This document shows positions 21,101 through 28,092 of a stretch of 42,140 bases of DNA, one piece after another. The notes under the pieces were generated by a model. The model had not been told where the DNA came from and did no database searches. It saw only the letters and a program-made list of their open reading frames with translations. The stretch is from the NCBI GenBank assembly GCA_017460955.1, contig JAFTZY010000020.1, positions 1-42,140 of the forward strand, in the 5' to 3' direction. Position numbers and translations under genes: made by a program. Within the stretch, counting starts at the first letter, position 1. Each line of letters starts with the position of its first letter. Source of the DNA: Oscillospiraceae bacterium. Its GTDB lineage: Bacteria; Bacillota; Clostridia; Oscillospirales; Ruminococcaceae.

Positions 21101-22415
21101 CCCAGGCCTCGTCCCCATGGATCGCATAGGTGATGGAGCTGTATGTGACCTTACGCCCCTCTTCTGTCGGCGCCTCAGTGGGTGCCTCCGTCGGCGCCTC
21201 GGTGGGTGCCTCGGTGGGTGCCTCCGTCGGCGGCTCGTCAAGGGAGACAAAGTTCAGGCCGTGCTCCTGTGCGTAGGTGTGTGCTGTGGATTCCCAGTAG
21301 CCGTGGATGGTAATGTCGTATACTATGTATCCGAAAGCATCGGAGTCCAGCACGGTCTCCGGATTGAGCAGTGTGATGTCGGTCAGGGAGGTGCATTCTT
21401 CAAATACATAGCTGCCCAGGGAGGTGACGGATTCCGGCAGGGTGATCTCCGTCAGTGCCGAGCAGCCGGTAAAGCAGCTGCCGCCGATCGTCTCCACTGC
21501 ATCGGGGAGCGTGATCCCGGTCAGCGCGCTGCATGAGGAAAAGCAGCGGCTTTCAAGTGCCGTCACGGTAGAGGGGAGCGAGACGTTTACCAATGCGTTG
21601 CAGCCGGAGAAAGCAGATTCGGGGATCGTCGTGATGCCCTCCCCGATGGTGACACTGGTCAGGCCGGTGCAGTCGTCGAAGACATATTCGGAGAGCACGG
21701 CACTGCCGGGGATCTCGATCGCCTGGAGCGATGTGCAGTCCTCAAACGCATACTCATCGATCAGGGTGATCCCGTCACCGATCGTGACATGCTCGAGCGC
21801 ACTGCATCCCAGGAACATGTATTCTCCGATGGTCCCGACCGAGCCCGGGATGTCGATCCCGGTCAGGGAGGTGCAGCTCTGGAACACTCCACTGCCAAAG
21901 CCGGAAGCGCCCTCCTCGATGGTCACATCGGTGAGCACTTCGCAGTCGTAGAAGGCGCTGTCGCCGACGGAGGTGAGGGATGCCGGGAGGGTGATCGACT
22001 CCAGTGATTCGCACACGAAGAAGGCTTTCTCCCCGATCTCTGTAACGGAATCCGGGATAATGACCTCCCGGAGCGCCGGGCAGTTCCGGAAGGCTCCATC
22101 CCCGATGACCGTGACGGTATCCGGGAGCGTCACGGTCTCAAGCTCGGTAAGCCCTCTGAAGGCATCCGTCACAGTCGTGACCGGCACGCCCTCAACGGTC
22201 TCGGCGACCTCTATGCTGGTCCTGTCGTATACGGTGACCGCCCAGACCGATGCGTGGTCGTCATAGACCTCGTACTCGATGCCGTCCACCTCTACGTTCG
22301 AGATGTATTCGGATGCCTGTGCTGTCAGCATAGGCTGCGAAAGCGGCAGTGCCGGGACGAACCCTGCAAAGACCGCGATGGCAGACACGGCTGCCAGGAA
22401 ACGTTTGAAATGCAT
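18192..22415 (-). CDS. Large secreted BspA-type LRR protein with three cohesin-like modules and a dockerin
   Basis: The 1407-residue protein has a signal peptide (residues 1-35). Two blocks of BspA/LRR_5 repeats (about 70-395 and 420-805; units like AFxGCTALTxITLPxSVTxIG) are split by a PTEAPTEAP linker. Three beta modules of about 130-150 residues follow (near 825, 990 and 1170), joined by PTEEPTEAP linkers. A dockerin closes the protein (from about 1325: YLLGDVNNDGKINANDAA and a second loop with NANDASFILRYAAYRG). The beta modules share the cohesin pattern: an opening VTV strand, YDSRL-type strand, LP..AGD, and closing VTWQDGxIxV. I call them cohesin-like with moderate confidence. ATG 22415 follows AAAGGAG. 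The promoter spacer is a T16 tract. Confidence 0.85.
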   Translation of the reverse strand: MHFKRFLAAVSAIAVFAGFVPALPLSQPMLTAQASEYISNVEVDGIEYEVYDDHASVWAVTVYDRTSIEVAETVEGVPVTTVTDAFRGLTELETVTLPDTVTVIGDGAFRNCPALREVIIPDSVTEIGEKAFFVCESLESITLPASLTSVGDSAFYDCEVLTDVTIEEGASGFGSGVFQSCTSLTGIDIPGSVGTIGEYMFLGCSALEHVTIGDGITLIDEYAFEDCTSLQAIEIPGSAVLSEYVFDDCTGLTSVTIGEGITTIPESAFSGCNALVNVSLPSTVTALESRCFSSCSALTGITLPDAVETIGGSCFTGCSALTEITLPESVTSLGSYVFEECTSLTDITLLNPETVLDSDAFGYIVYDITIHGYWESTAHTYAQEHGLNFVSLDEPPTEAPTEAPTEAPTEAPTEAPTEEGRKVTYSSITYAIHGDEAWVTAADKTLTYTTLKDNVEDVPVTKICDEAFAACTKLNYVTLPDTLVSIGARAFAGTSLSVVNIPASVTEIGEGAFDGCDELIIYGTAGSAAETYATENNIPFVAYDALVEGIAYRIYEDHAEIVGVTKSLYSVTVPESVSVPVTTIAKDAFRKDLITFLYLPETVTEIPEGAFSTCEGITLRGAIGSAVQDYAIENEIRFISAETTVDDITYVLYFTDGTPYVKVFISEYSLTSGTVLPAFGDVPVTTIGQYAFQVSEKMTSLSVPDSVTTLETGAFLGCQQLSDLTFEANITTIPDYAFTGCSSLTEFTVPDTVTEIGDGAFSSCYALKKIVIPASVTSIGTNVFKETGIVTIYGKAGSYAQTYAEENSIPFVDIDAPTPTEEPTEGETRVPAGDTVTVLIDQIKVSPEDAGKEVTVNIALAEGSAELTSFEYRITYDSRLTLNSYDGIGLNVVSRENTLLIAYAKSSARAFDNITELRFTLPADIAVGDRFEIAHDVDYPEIWSDMTISTHYPVTWQDGCIVVTDGTEEPTEAPTEEPTEAPTEEPTQEPTEEPTQGDGRTVAVTVGTVEIPADQIGGNVYIPVYLGEDAPEIGYFEFGIACDSRLEILDQYMPRTYRTFSFSSSYADDTTFWCLGTSNEAVKMTDVITIAVALPADAAAGDVYTIEYLPQIAKPHLWGSYQSGEYSNITWTNGAIKIVATGETPTEDPTEGLTNAPTEEPTQAPTEAPTEGATAEPGTILVTVDNLEVTPDQAGTTVEVHVRAAEGSAPVTAMEFQIEADARVNAHYDPSARVPGFSSSVTLNDNIFRFAAASTTARVPDELVTLLITLPETLEIGDVFTIQHLTEGERWTNYYESINYLEDGLVIWQDGGITVKDPNAPSEDYLLGDVNNDGKINANDAAVVLMAAARIGAKRDSGLTETQMLAANVDRKNSAVNANDASFILRYAAYRGAKGTKDIYEYFGIER

Positions 22416-22435
22416 ATACCAAAACTCCTTTCTGT

Positions 22436-22455
22436 TTTCCACAGCGCTGTGGAAA
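22436..22455. promoter_or_regulatory. Perfect 20-bp palindrome at the transcription start of the large LRR gene
   Basis: TTTCCACAGCGCTGTGGAAA is fully self-complementary and lies between the -10 hexamer (22464) and the ribosome site, starting near +2. It could be an operator or an mRNA 5' hairpin. Confidence 0.55.
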
Positions 22456-22463
22456 TCCTTTAG

Positions 22464-22494
22464 ATTATAGCACAAAAAAAAAAAAAAAATGCAA
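22464..22494 (-). promoter_or_regulatory. Promoter of the large LRR gene with T16 homopolymer spacer
   Basis: On the minus strand, TTGCAT (22489-22494) is followed by a T tract that includes the last T of the hexamer (A16 at 22474-22489 on the plus strand), then GTGC and TATAAT (22464-22469). Spacing is 19 bp, 2 bp above optimum, and is set by the homopolymer length. Confidence 0.65.
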
Positions 22495-22530
22495 GTATTT
22501 TTTGGGAATTCTCACAGAAACCGGGTTTCT

Positions 22531-22577
22531 CAGGAGGGCGCAGTGACGGCAGTCCCCCGCAAAAGAAAAAAGAAAGC
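22531..22577 (+). repeat. Dispersed A-rich intergenic element, third copy
   Basis: CAGGAGGGCGCAGTGACGG, then CAGTCCCCCGC, then AAAAGAAAAAAGAA. It shares its core with copies at 11349-11397 and 13185-13236. Its A run is the T run of the pckG terminator on the other strand. Confidence 0.55.
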
Positions 22578-22613
22578 TCCCTCCCCTCCCGCTGACGCGG
22601 GAGGGGAGGGAGC
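22560..22613 (-). terminator. Terminator of pckG
   Basis: On the minus strand, a stem of about 17 bp (GCTCCCTCCCCTCCCGC with its complement, loop GTCA) is followed by TTTCTTTTTTCTTTT. Confidence 0.85.
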
Positions 22614-22641
22614 AGAAGCGGGTGCCTTCCCCGGAAAATAC

Positions 22642-24489
22642 TTACTTGTTCAGGTTTGCCTCGATCTTGTCGAGCACATCACGCAGTGCCTGCGGAACAC
22701 GGCCGCCCTTGGCAGCGATGTCCTCATCGTAGTATCTGCGCATCTCGGCGATCTCCTTCTTCCACAGATCGGTGTCCACTTCCAGGAGCTTATCCATGAT
22801 CTCGGGCGTTACCTCATCCTCGATGCCCTCAACGTTGATGTCGCCCTTCTTCGGCAAGTAGCCGATGGCGGTCTCCTCAGCATCCACCGTGCCCTCGCAG
22901 CGCTTGATGACCCAGTCAAGGACTCTCATGTTGTCGCCGAAGCCAGGCCAGATGAAGTTGCCGTTCTCATCCTGCTTGAACCAGTTGACGTTGAAGATCT
23001 TGGGAGCCTTGTCGCCCAGCACGTCGCCCATCTCGAGCCAGTGTGCCCAGTAGTCACCGACATTGTAGCCGATGAACGGCTTCATGGCCATCGGGTCATG
23101 ACGCAGAACGCCGACTGCACCCGTTGCGGCAGCCGTGGTCTCGGAGGAAACGGCGGAGCCCATATAGGTGCCGTGTGTCCAGTCAAAGCTCTGGTATACC
23201 AGCGGCGTGGTGGAAGCACGGCGGCCGCCGAAGATCATAGCGGAGATCGGAACGCCCTCGGGATTGTTGAATTCCGGGGACAGGCACGGGCAGTTCTCAG
23301 CCGGTGCCGTGAAGCGGGAGTTCGGATGTGCCAGGGTCTTGTTCTTGCCGGTCTTTTCGTCGATCTGGCTGGTGTACTCCACGCCGTTGACCTTGTTGCC
23401 GGTCCACTCGGTCGCATCCACCGGCGGGTTCTTCGTCAGCTTCTCCCACCAAACGGTGTTGTCGGAATTGTCCAGTGCCACGTTCGTGAAGATGGCGTTC
23501 TTCTTGGTAGCAGCCAGTGCATTGTAGTTGGACTTCTCATTGGTACCCGGTGCCACACCGAAGAAGCCGTTCTCCGGATTGATGGCATAGAGTCTGCCGT
23601 CCTTGCCGGGCTTGAGCCAGGCAATGTCATCACCAACGGTGAATACCTTGTAGCCGTTCTTGCGGTAGCCCTCCGGCGGGATGAGCATGGCAAGGTTGGT
23701 CTTGCCGCAGGCGGACGGGAAGGCAGCGGTCACATACTTTGTCTCGCCGTCGGGCTTCTGGATGCCCAGGATCAGCATGTGCTCCGCCATCCAGCCCTCG
23801 TTCTTGCCCTGGAAGGAGGCAATACGCAGTGCAAAGCACTTCTTGGACAGGATGACGTTGCCGCCGTATGCGGAATTGATCGACCAGATGGTGTTGTCCT
23901 CCGGGAACTGTACGATGTAGCGCTTCTCCGGATCCACATCAGCCTTGGAGTGCAGGCCTCTTACAAAGTCGTTGGAATCACCCAGCTTGTCAAAGGCAGC
24001 CTTGCCCATTCTGGTCATGATGTTCATGTTCAGAACGACATAGATGGAGTCGGTCAGCTCCACGCCGACCTTGGAGATCGGGGAGGTCACCGGACCCATG
24101 CTGTAGGGGATGACATACATGGTCTGGCCCTTCATCGCACCGTCATACATGGGGGTGAGCTTTGCATACATCTCCTTGGGATCCATCCAGTTGTTGGTCG
24201 GACCTGCGTCCTCCTTCGTTCTGGTACAGATAAAGGTCCTGTCCTCAACACGGGCAACGTCGTTCACAGCAGTCCTGTGATACAGGCAGCCCGGGAGCTT
24301 CTCCTCGTTAAGATGCCACATTTTATTTGGATCGCCGTCCGGAAGGGATGTTACCTCTGCGATCAGTGCATCGAGCTGCTCCTGAGAGCCGTCGATCCAT
24401 ACAACCTTGTCAGGCTTGCACAGATCCACCATTTCCTGCACCCAATCCAGCACCTTCTGGTTGGTCGTCAAAGCACCTGCTAATGCCAT
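22642..24489 (-). CDS. pckG: Phosphoenolpyruvate carboxykinase (GTP)
   Basis: This cytoplasmic enzyme interconverts oxaloacetate plus GTP with phosphoenolpyruvate, CO2 and GDP. In fermenting Ruminococcus it commonly runs toward oxaloacetate for succinate formation (family knowledge, not shown here). The 615-residue product shows the GTP-type P-loop FPSACGKTN with reactive Cys261, NVNWFKQDENGNFIWPGFGDN near the C-terminus, and FGGRRASTTPLVYQSFDW, which separates it from the ATP type. ATG 24489 follows AAGGAGGTAATA. The gene has its own strong promoter and terminator and is flanked by unrelated LRR genes. Confidence 0.97.
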   Translation of the reverse strand: MALAGALTTNQKVLDWVQEMVDLCKPDKVVWIDGSQEQLDALIAEVTSLPDGDPNKMWHLNEEKLPGCLYHRTAVNDVARVEDRTFICTRTKEDAGPTNNWMDPKEMYAKLTPMYDGAMKGQTMYVIPYSMGPVTSPISKVGVELTDSIYVVLNMNIMTRMGKAAFDKLGDSNDFVRGLHSKADVDPEKRYIVQFPEDNTIWSINSAYGGNVILSKKCFALRIASFQGKNEGWMAEHMLILGIQKPDGETKYVTAAFPSACGKTNLAMLIPPEGYRKNGYKVFTVGDDIAWLKPGKDGRLYAINPENGFFGVAPGTNEKSNYNALAATKKNAIFTNVALDNSDNTVWWEKLTKNPPVDATEWTGNKVNGVEYTSQIDEKTGKNKTLAHPNSRFTAPAENCPCLSPEFNNPEGVPISAMIFGGRRASTTPLVYQSFDWTHGTYMGSAVSSETTAAATGAVGVLRHDPMAMKPFIGYNVGDYWAHWLEMGDVLGDKAPKIFNVNWFKQDENGNFIWPGFGDNMRVLDWVIKRCEGTVDAEETAIGYLPKKGDINVEGIEDEVTPEIMDKLLEVDTDLWKKEIAEMRRYYDEDIAAKGGRVPQALRDVLDKIEANLNK

Positions 24490-24580
24490 AGTTATTACCT
24501 CCTTGAAATTCCGGTGATTCCCGCACCGGTGTACATTTTGGGTTCCCCTCTGCTCTTTGCAGAACAGGATTCCAGTATTT

Positions 24581-24609
24581 ATTATACCGCATTTTTACCG
24601 GCTTGTCAA
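24581..24609 (-). promoter_or_regulatory. Promoter of pckG
   Basis: On the minus strand, TTGACA (24604-24609) and TATAAT (24581-24586) are 17 bp apart. Confidence 0.9.
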
Positions 24610-24699
24610 TAGTTTGTAAACCTTCCCTTTGAAAAGTTTGTGACAAGAGGGGCTTGTTCACCGCCCATGCCGCCCTCGAAGATTTTTCCTCAAAACCAC

Positions 24700-24728
24700 T
24701 TGCTTTTTCCGGACAGTTACGTTATAAT
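24700..24728 (+). promoter_or_regulatory. Promoter of the LRR-Thr-rich-dockerin gene
   Basis: TTGCTT (24700-24705) and TATAAT (24723-24728) are 17 bp apart, divergent from the pckG promoter about 90 bp away. Confidence 0.8.
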
Positions 24729-24765
24729 GGAATTGATAGAAATATCAGAGGGAGGTAATACTATC

Positions 24766-26940
24766 ATGAACACATTCAAAAAGCTGGCTGCCTTTGTCAC
24801 AGCCGGCATGCTGTGCCTGTGCTGTGCCTTTCCGGGCACCATGCCGCCGCTCGTGCGGCCGGGCACCGGCATCACTGCATCCGCAGCCGAGCTGCGGATC
24901 GTCGGGGATGACCTGATCGTCCTGATCTACTCCGACCATGTGGAGGTCATCGGCTATAACGATACCGCCACATCCGCCACCGTCGTCAGCTCCGTGGACG
25001 GACTGCCCGTGACTGCGCTTGCCGATCAGGCCTTCTACTACTGCACCAAGCTCGTCTCGGTCACCCTGCCCAGCTCCGTCACCAAGATCGGCGCCAAGGC
25101 CTTCTATGCCTGCAACGCCCTGACAACGCTGACGCTGACCAACTCCGTCACCAGCATCGACCCCTCCGCCTTCTACCACACCCGCCTGAGCGATGTCTAT
25201 TTCCAGGGGACCAAGGCGGAATGGATGGCCATTTCCGGCGTGGGACAGAATGACGAGCTCAATGCCGCCACCATCCACTGCCTGGACGGCGACATCTCCG
25301 GCGGCCAGACCGTGAGCACCACCGCACCGCCCGCCACCGCACCGCCCGCCACGACCGTGGCTGCTACGACTGCACCGCCTGCCACGACGGCTGCCACCAC
25401 CACAACAGCCCCCGTGACTACGACCGCTGCGACCACGACAACAGCCCCCGTGACCACGACCGCTGCCACCACCACAACAGCCCCCGTGACCACGACTGCT
25501 GCGACCACCACCACAGCCCCCGTGACCACAACGGCTGCGACGACAACAACCGCCCCCGTGACCACGACCGCTGCGACCACCACCACAGCCCCCGTGACTA
25601 CGACCGTCGCCACGACCACGGCAGCACCCGCAACGACGACCGTTTCCACGACACAGGCCGTTTCCACCACACAGGCGGAGACCGTGCCCGTCGGCAGCGT
25701 CATCGGCAATGCCGGACTGCGCGGCCAGGGCGACAGCTACTCCTACTGGAGCAGTGCTCAGTACTATTCCGTCACCCCGACCGATGCGCAGGTCACCGGG
25801 GACGGCACCTACACCGTGTCCTGGAGCGTCTCCGCCGCCGGTGCGCCGCAGGTGCTCTACCTGGAGATCGCCCCCGCGGGGAGCCTCAAGTTCAACACCG
25901 CCTCCATGCCGAACCTCTCCGTCACCGTCCAGTCCGTGAGCATTGACGGGAATGCCGTCAGCCTTGGCAGCAACGCGGATGCCTACGTCCTGAACGACAG
26001 CTCCGGCACGGCCAAGGTCTACCTGACGGACAACTGGTACCAGAACGGGAACCAGTCCCTCGGCGTGACCTCCCGCATTTCCAGCCGGATCTCCCTGACG
26101 TTCCGGCTCTCCGGCACCGGCAGCACGGCACAGGAGCCCACGGAAGCCCCGACCCAGCCGCCGACCCAGGCACCCACAGAAGCCCCCACCCAGCCGCCGA
26201 CACAGGCACCGACCCAGGAGCCCACGGAAGCGCCTACCCAGCCGCCGACACAGGCACCCACCCAGCCGCCGACACAGGCACCCACCCAGCCGCCGACACA
26301 GGCTCCTACCCAGCCGCCGACACAGGCTCCGACGCAGCCGCCGACACAGGCTCCCACACAGGAACCGACACAGGAGCCCACCCAGGCACCGACAGTCACC
26401 GGTGTCCGGCTCTCCGTGGTGAGTCAGCCGAGCAAGACGGCCTACAAGACCGGGGAGAGCTTCTCCTCGGCGGGACTGACGGTGAGTGTCTGGTACACCT
26501 ACAGCGACGGGGCCGTGGTGCAGCGCTATGAAGCGGTCTCGCCGGACAGCTATCCCGAGCAGTTCCGGCTCTCGGGCTTTGACAGCAGCAAGGCCGGCAC
26601 CTGCACGGTCACGATCCGGTATGCGGAGAACGGCAATCAGGCGGAGACCTCCTTCAACGTGACCGTGACGGACGCGCAGACCGACAGCTACCTGCTCGGC
26701 GATGTCAACAACGACGGCAAGATCAATGCCAATGATGCCGCGCTCGTACTCCGGGAGGCCGCCGCAGTCGGCGCGAAGAAGCCCTCCATTCTCACGCAGG
26801 TACAGCGCGAGGCCGCAAACATTGACCTCAACAGTGCAGTCAATGCCGTTGATGCCAGCTACATCCTGCGCTATGCCGCCTACCGGGGCGCCAAGGGGAC
26901 CAAGACCTTCTATGAATACCTTGGCAGAAGCAATCCATAA
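24766..26940 (+). CDS. Secreted LRR protein with Thr-rich stalk, unassigned beta module, Ig-like domain and dockerin
   Basis: The 724-residue product has a signal peptide (about 1-38) and a short BspA-type LRR region (about 50-170). A Thr-rich stalk of 12-residue ATTTTAPVTTTA repeats (about 181-305) follows. A beta module (about 306-455; NAGLRGQGDSYSYWSSAQYY near its start) comes next, then a PTQAPTQPP linker (455-545), a bacterial Ig-like group 3 domain (about 546-636; SKTAYKTGESFSSAGLTVSV) and a dockerin (640-724; YLLGDVNNDGKINANDAA, NAVDASYILRYAAYRGAK). The dockerin is the same subtype as in the large LRR protein. ATG 24766 follows GGGAGGTAA. The beta module resembles the N-terminal module of the 15096-15875 protein in style only. 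Confidence 0.87.
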   Translation: MNTFKKLAAFVTAGMLCLCCAFPGTMPPLVRPGTGITASAAELRIVGDDLIVLIYSDHVEVIGYNDTATSATVVSSVDGLPVTALADQAFYYCTKLVSVTLPSSVTKIGAKAFYACNALTTLTLTNSVTSIDPSAFYHTRLSDVYFQGTKAEWMAISGVGQNDELNAATIHCLDGDISGGQTVSTTAPPATAPPATTVAATTAPPATTAATTTTAPVTTTAATTTTAPVTTTAATTTTAPVTTTAATTTTAPVTTTAATTTTAPVTTTAATTTTAPVTTTVATTTAAPATTTVSTTQAVSTTQAETVPVGSVIGNAGLRGQGDSYSYWSSAQYYSVTPTDAQVTGDGTYTVSWSVSAAGAPQVLYLEIAPAGSLKFNTASMPNLSVTVQSVSIDGNAVSLGSNADAYVLNDSSGTAKVYLTDNWYQNGNQSLGVTSRISSRISLTFRLSGTGSTAQEPTEAPTQPPTQAPTEAPTQPPTQAPTQEPTEAPTQPPTQAPTQPPTQAPTQPPTQAPTQPPTQAPTQPPTQAPTQEPTQEPTQAPTVTGVRLSVVSQPSKTAYKTGESFSSAGLTVSVWYTYSDGAVVQRYEAVSPDSYPEQFRLSGFDSSKAGTCTVTIRYAENGNQAETSFNVTVTDAQTDSYLLGDVNNDGKINANDAALVLREAAAVGAKKPSILTQVQREAANIDLNSAVNAVDASYILRYAAYRGAKGTKTFYEYLGRSNP
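25385..25612 (+). repeat. 36-bp coding tandem repeat (Thr-rich stalk)
   Basis: About six units encode ATTTTAPVTTTA. Synonymous variation between units (ACA/ACC/ACG) is present, so the array is not freshly expanded. Confidence 0.8.
26140..26395 (+). repeat. 24-bp-type coding tandem repeat (PTQAPTQP linker)
   Basis: Repeated CCGACACAGGCACCCACCCA-like units encode the Pro-Thr-Gln linker between the beta module and the Ig-like domain. Confidence 0.75.
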
Positions 26941-26998
26941 CCACTCTATGAGCCGGAGCAGCGACCCTGTTCCGGCTCAGAAAATGAAGGAGCAGTTT

Positions 26999-27991
26999 AT
27001 GCAGACAGTCACCATTGCAGGGATCACGGTGGAGCGCACCGCGGCCCTTGCCCCCATGGCAGGCGTGGCGGACACGCCCTACCGCACGCTTTGCAAGCGG
27101 ATGGGCGCGGTCATGACCACGAGTGAGATGATCTCCGCCAAGGGGCTTTGCTATGACAGCCGGGGGAGTGCCGCACTGTGCCGCATCACCCCGGAGGAAC
27201 GCCCGATGGCACTCCAGCTGTTCGGGAATGAGCCGGACTTCATCGCCCGTGCAGCCCGGATGGTGCAGGAGTACAAGCCGGACCTCATTGACCTGAACAT
27301 GGGCTGTCCCGTGCAGAAGGTCACGGCACAGGGGGCGGGCAGTGCGCTGATGAAAACGCCCGATCTTGCCGCGGCATGCGTGCGTGCGGCGGTGGCGGCA
27401 TCGGACGTGCCGGTCACGGTCAAGATGCGCATCGGCTGGGACGAGCAGTCCCGCAATGCCGTCCCCTTCGCACTGGCGATGGAGGAGGCGGGGGCCGCGG
27501 CGCTCACCGTCCACGGGCGCACACGCTCCCAGCTCTACAGCGGGAAGGCGGACTGGGAGGCGATCGCGGCGGTCAAGGCGGCGGTCCGCATCCCGGTCAT
27601 CGGGAGCGGGGATGTGACGGATGCGGCCTCGTGCGAGGCGATGTACCGGGAGACGGGCGCGGACCTTGTCTGCATCGGCAGGGCAAGCTACGGCAACCCA
27701 TGGATCTTCTCCGAGATCGGGGCGCACCTGCGCGGGGAGGACTGGCGTGCGCCCACACCGGACGAGCGCATGGAGATGATGCTCCTGCACATCCGGATGA
27801 TCCTGCAGCACTCGGACAAGCCCCCGGCACTTGCCATCCGCGAGGCACGCAAGCACGCCTCCTGGTACATGACGGGGGGCCGCGGCGCAGCAGCCTTCCG
27901 GGCAAGGTGCTATACGCTCTCCTCATATGAGGAGGCCGAGCGGCTTGCGGAGGATTTCCTGCTCGTGAACCGCGAGCCGCAGCAGAATTAG
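26999..27991 (+). CDS. dus: tRNA-dihydrouridine synthase (DusB type)
   Basis: This FMN-dependent enzyme reduces uridine to dihydrouridine in the tRNA D-loop. The 330-residue product shows the TIM-barrel motifs LAPMAGVADTPYRTL, TSEMISAKGL and DLNMGCPVQKV with the catalytic Cys103, plus VKMRIGWD, TVHGRTRSQLYSG, VIGSGDV and IGRASYGNPWIF. The ATG at 26999 is set by AAGGAG six bases upstream; the frame open back to 26702 lies inside the LRR gene. It is only 58 nt behind that gene with a weak hairpin between, so read-through is possible, but the functions are unrelated. Confidence 0.95.
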   Translation: MQTVTIAGITVERTAALAPMAGVADTPYRTLCKRMGAVMTTSEMISAKGLCYDSRGSAALCRITPEERPMALQLFGNEPDFIARAARMVQEYKPDLIDLNMGCPVQKVTAQGAGSALMKTPDLAAACVRAAVAASDVPVTVKMRIGWDEQSRNAVPFALAMEEAGAAALTVHGRTRSQLYSGKADWEAIAAVKAAVRIPVIGSGDVTDAASCEAMYRETGADLVCIGRASYGNPWIFSEIGAHLRGEDWRAPTPDERMEMMLLHIRMILQHSDKPPALAIREARKHASWYMTGGRGAAAFRARCYTLSSYEEAERLAEDFLLVNREPQQN

Positions 27992-28000
27992 CATGAAAAT

Positions 28001-28040
28001 AAGGATCGGATGCTTTTGCAGGGCATCCGATCCTTGTTTT
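28001..28040 (+). terminator. Terminator of dus
   Basis: A 13-bp stem (AAGGATCGGATGC with GCATCCGATCCTT) is followed by GTTTT. Confidence 0.85.
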
Positions 28041-28049
28041 GAGAGCAAG

Positions 28050-28081
28050 AAAGCCCCCGGCATGGCACCGGGGGCTTTTTC
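28050..28081. terminator. Second hairpin, terminator for either convergent gene
   Basis: AAGCCCCCGG pairs with CCGGGGGCTT around CATGGCA, with TTTTT to the right and CTTTCTT on the minus strand. Confidence 0.7.
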
Positions 28082-28092
28082 TGAAAGGGCGC

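Noticed and set aside
25385-25640. Regular repeats resembling a CRISPR array or minisatellite
   Set aside because: The period is 36 bp with no unique spacers, and every unit keeps the reading frame of the LRR protein. It is a coding linker.
25197-25709. Minus-strand frame of Val/Ala repeats (VVVTGAVVVVAA)
   Set aside because: It is the reverse complement of the Thr-rich stalk repeat of the LRR-dockerin gene and has no start signals.
26948-26981. Hairpin GAGCCGGA...TCCGGCTC after the second LRR-dockerin gene as a terminator
   Set aside because: It has an 8-bp stem and long loop with no T run (AGAAAATG follows). Not called as a terminator; read-through into dus is possible.
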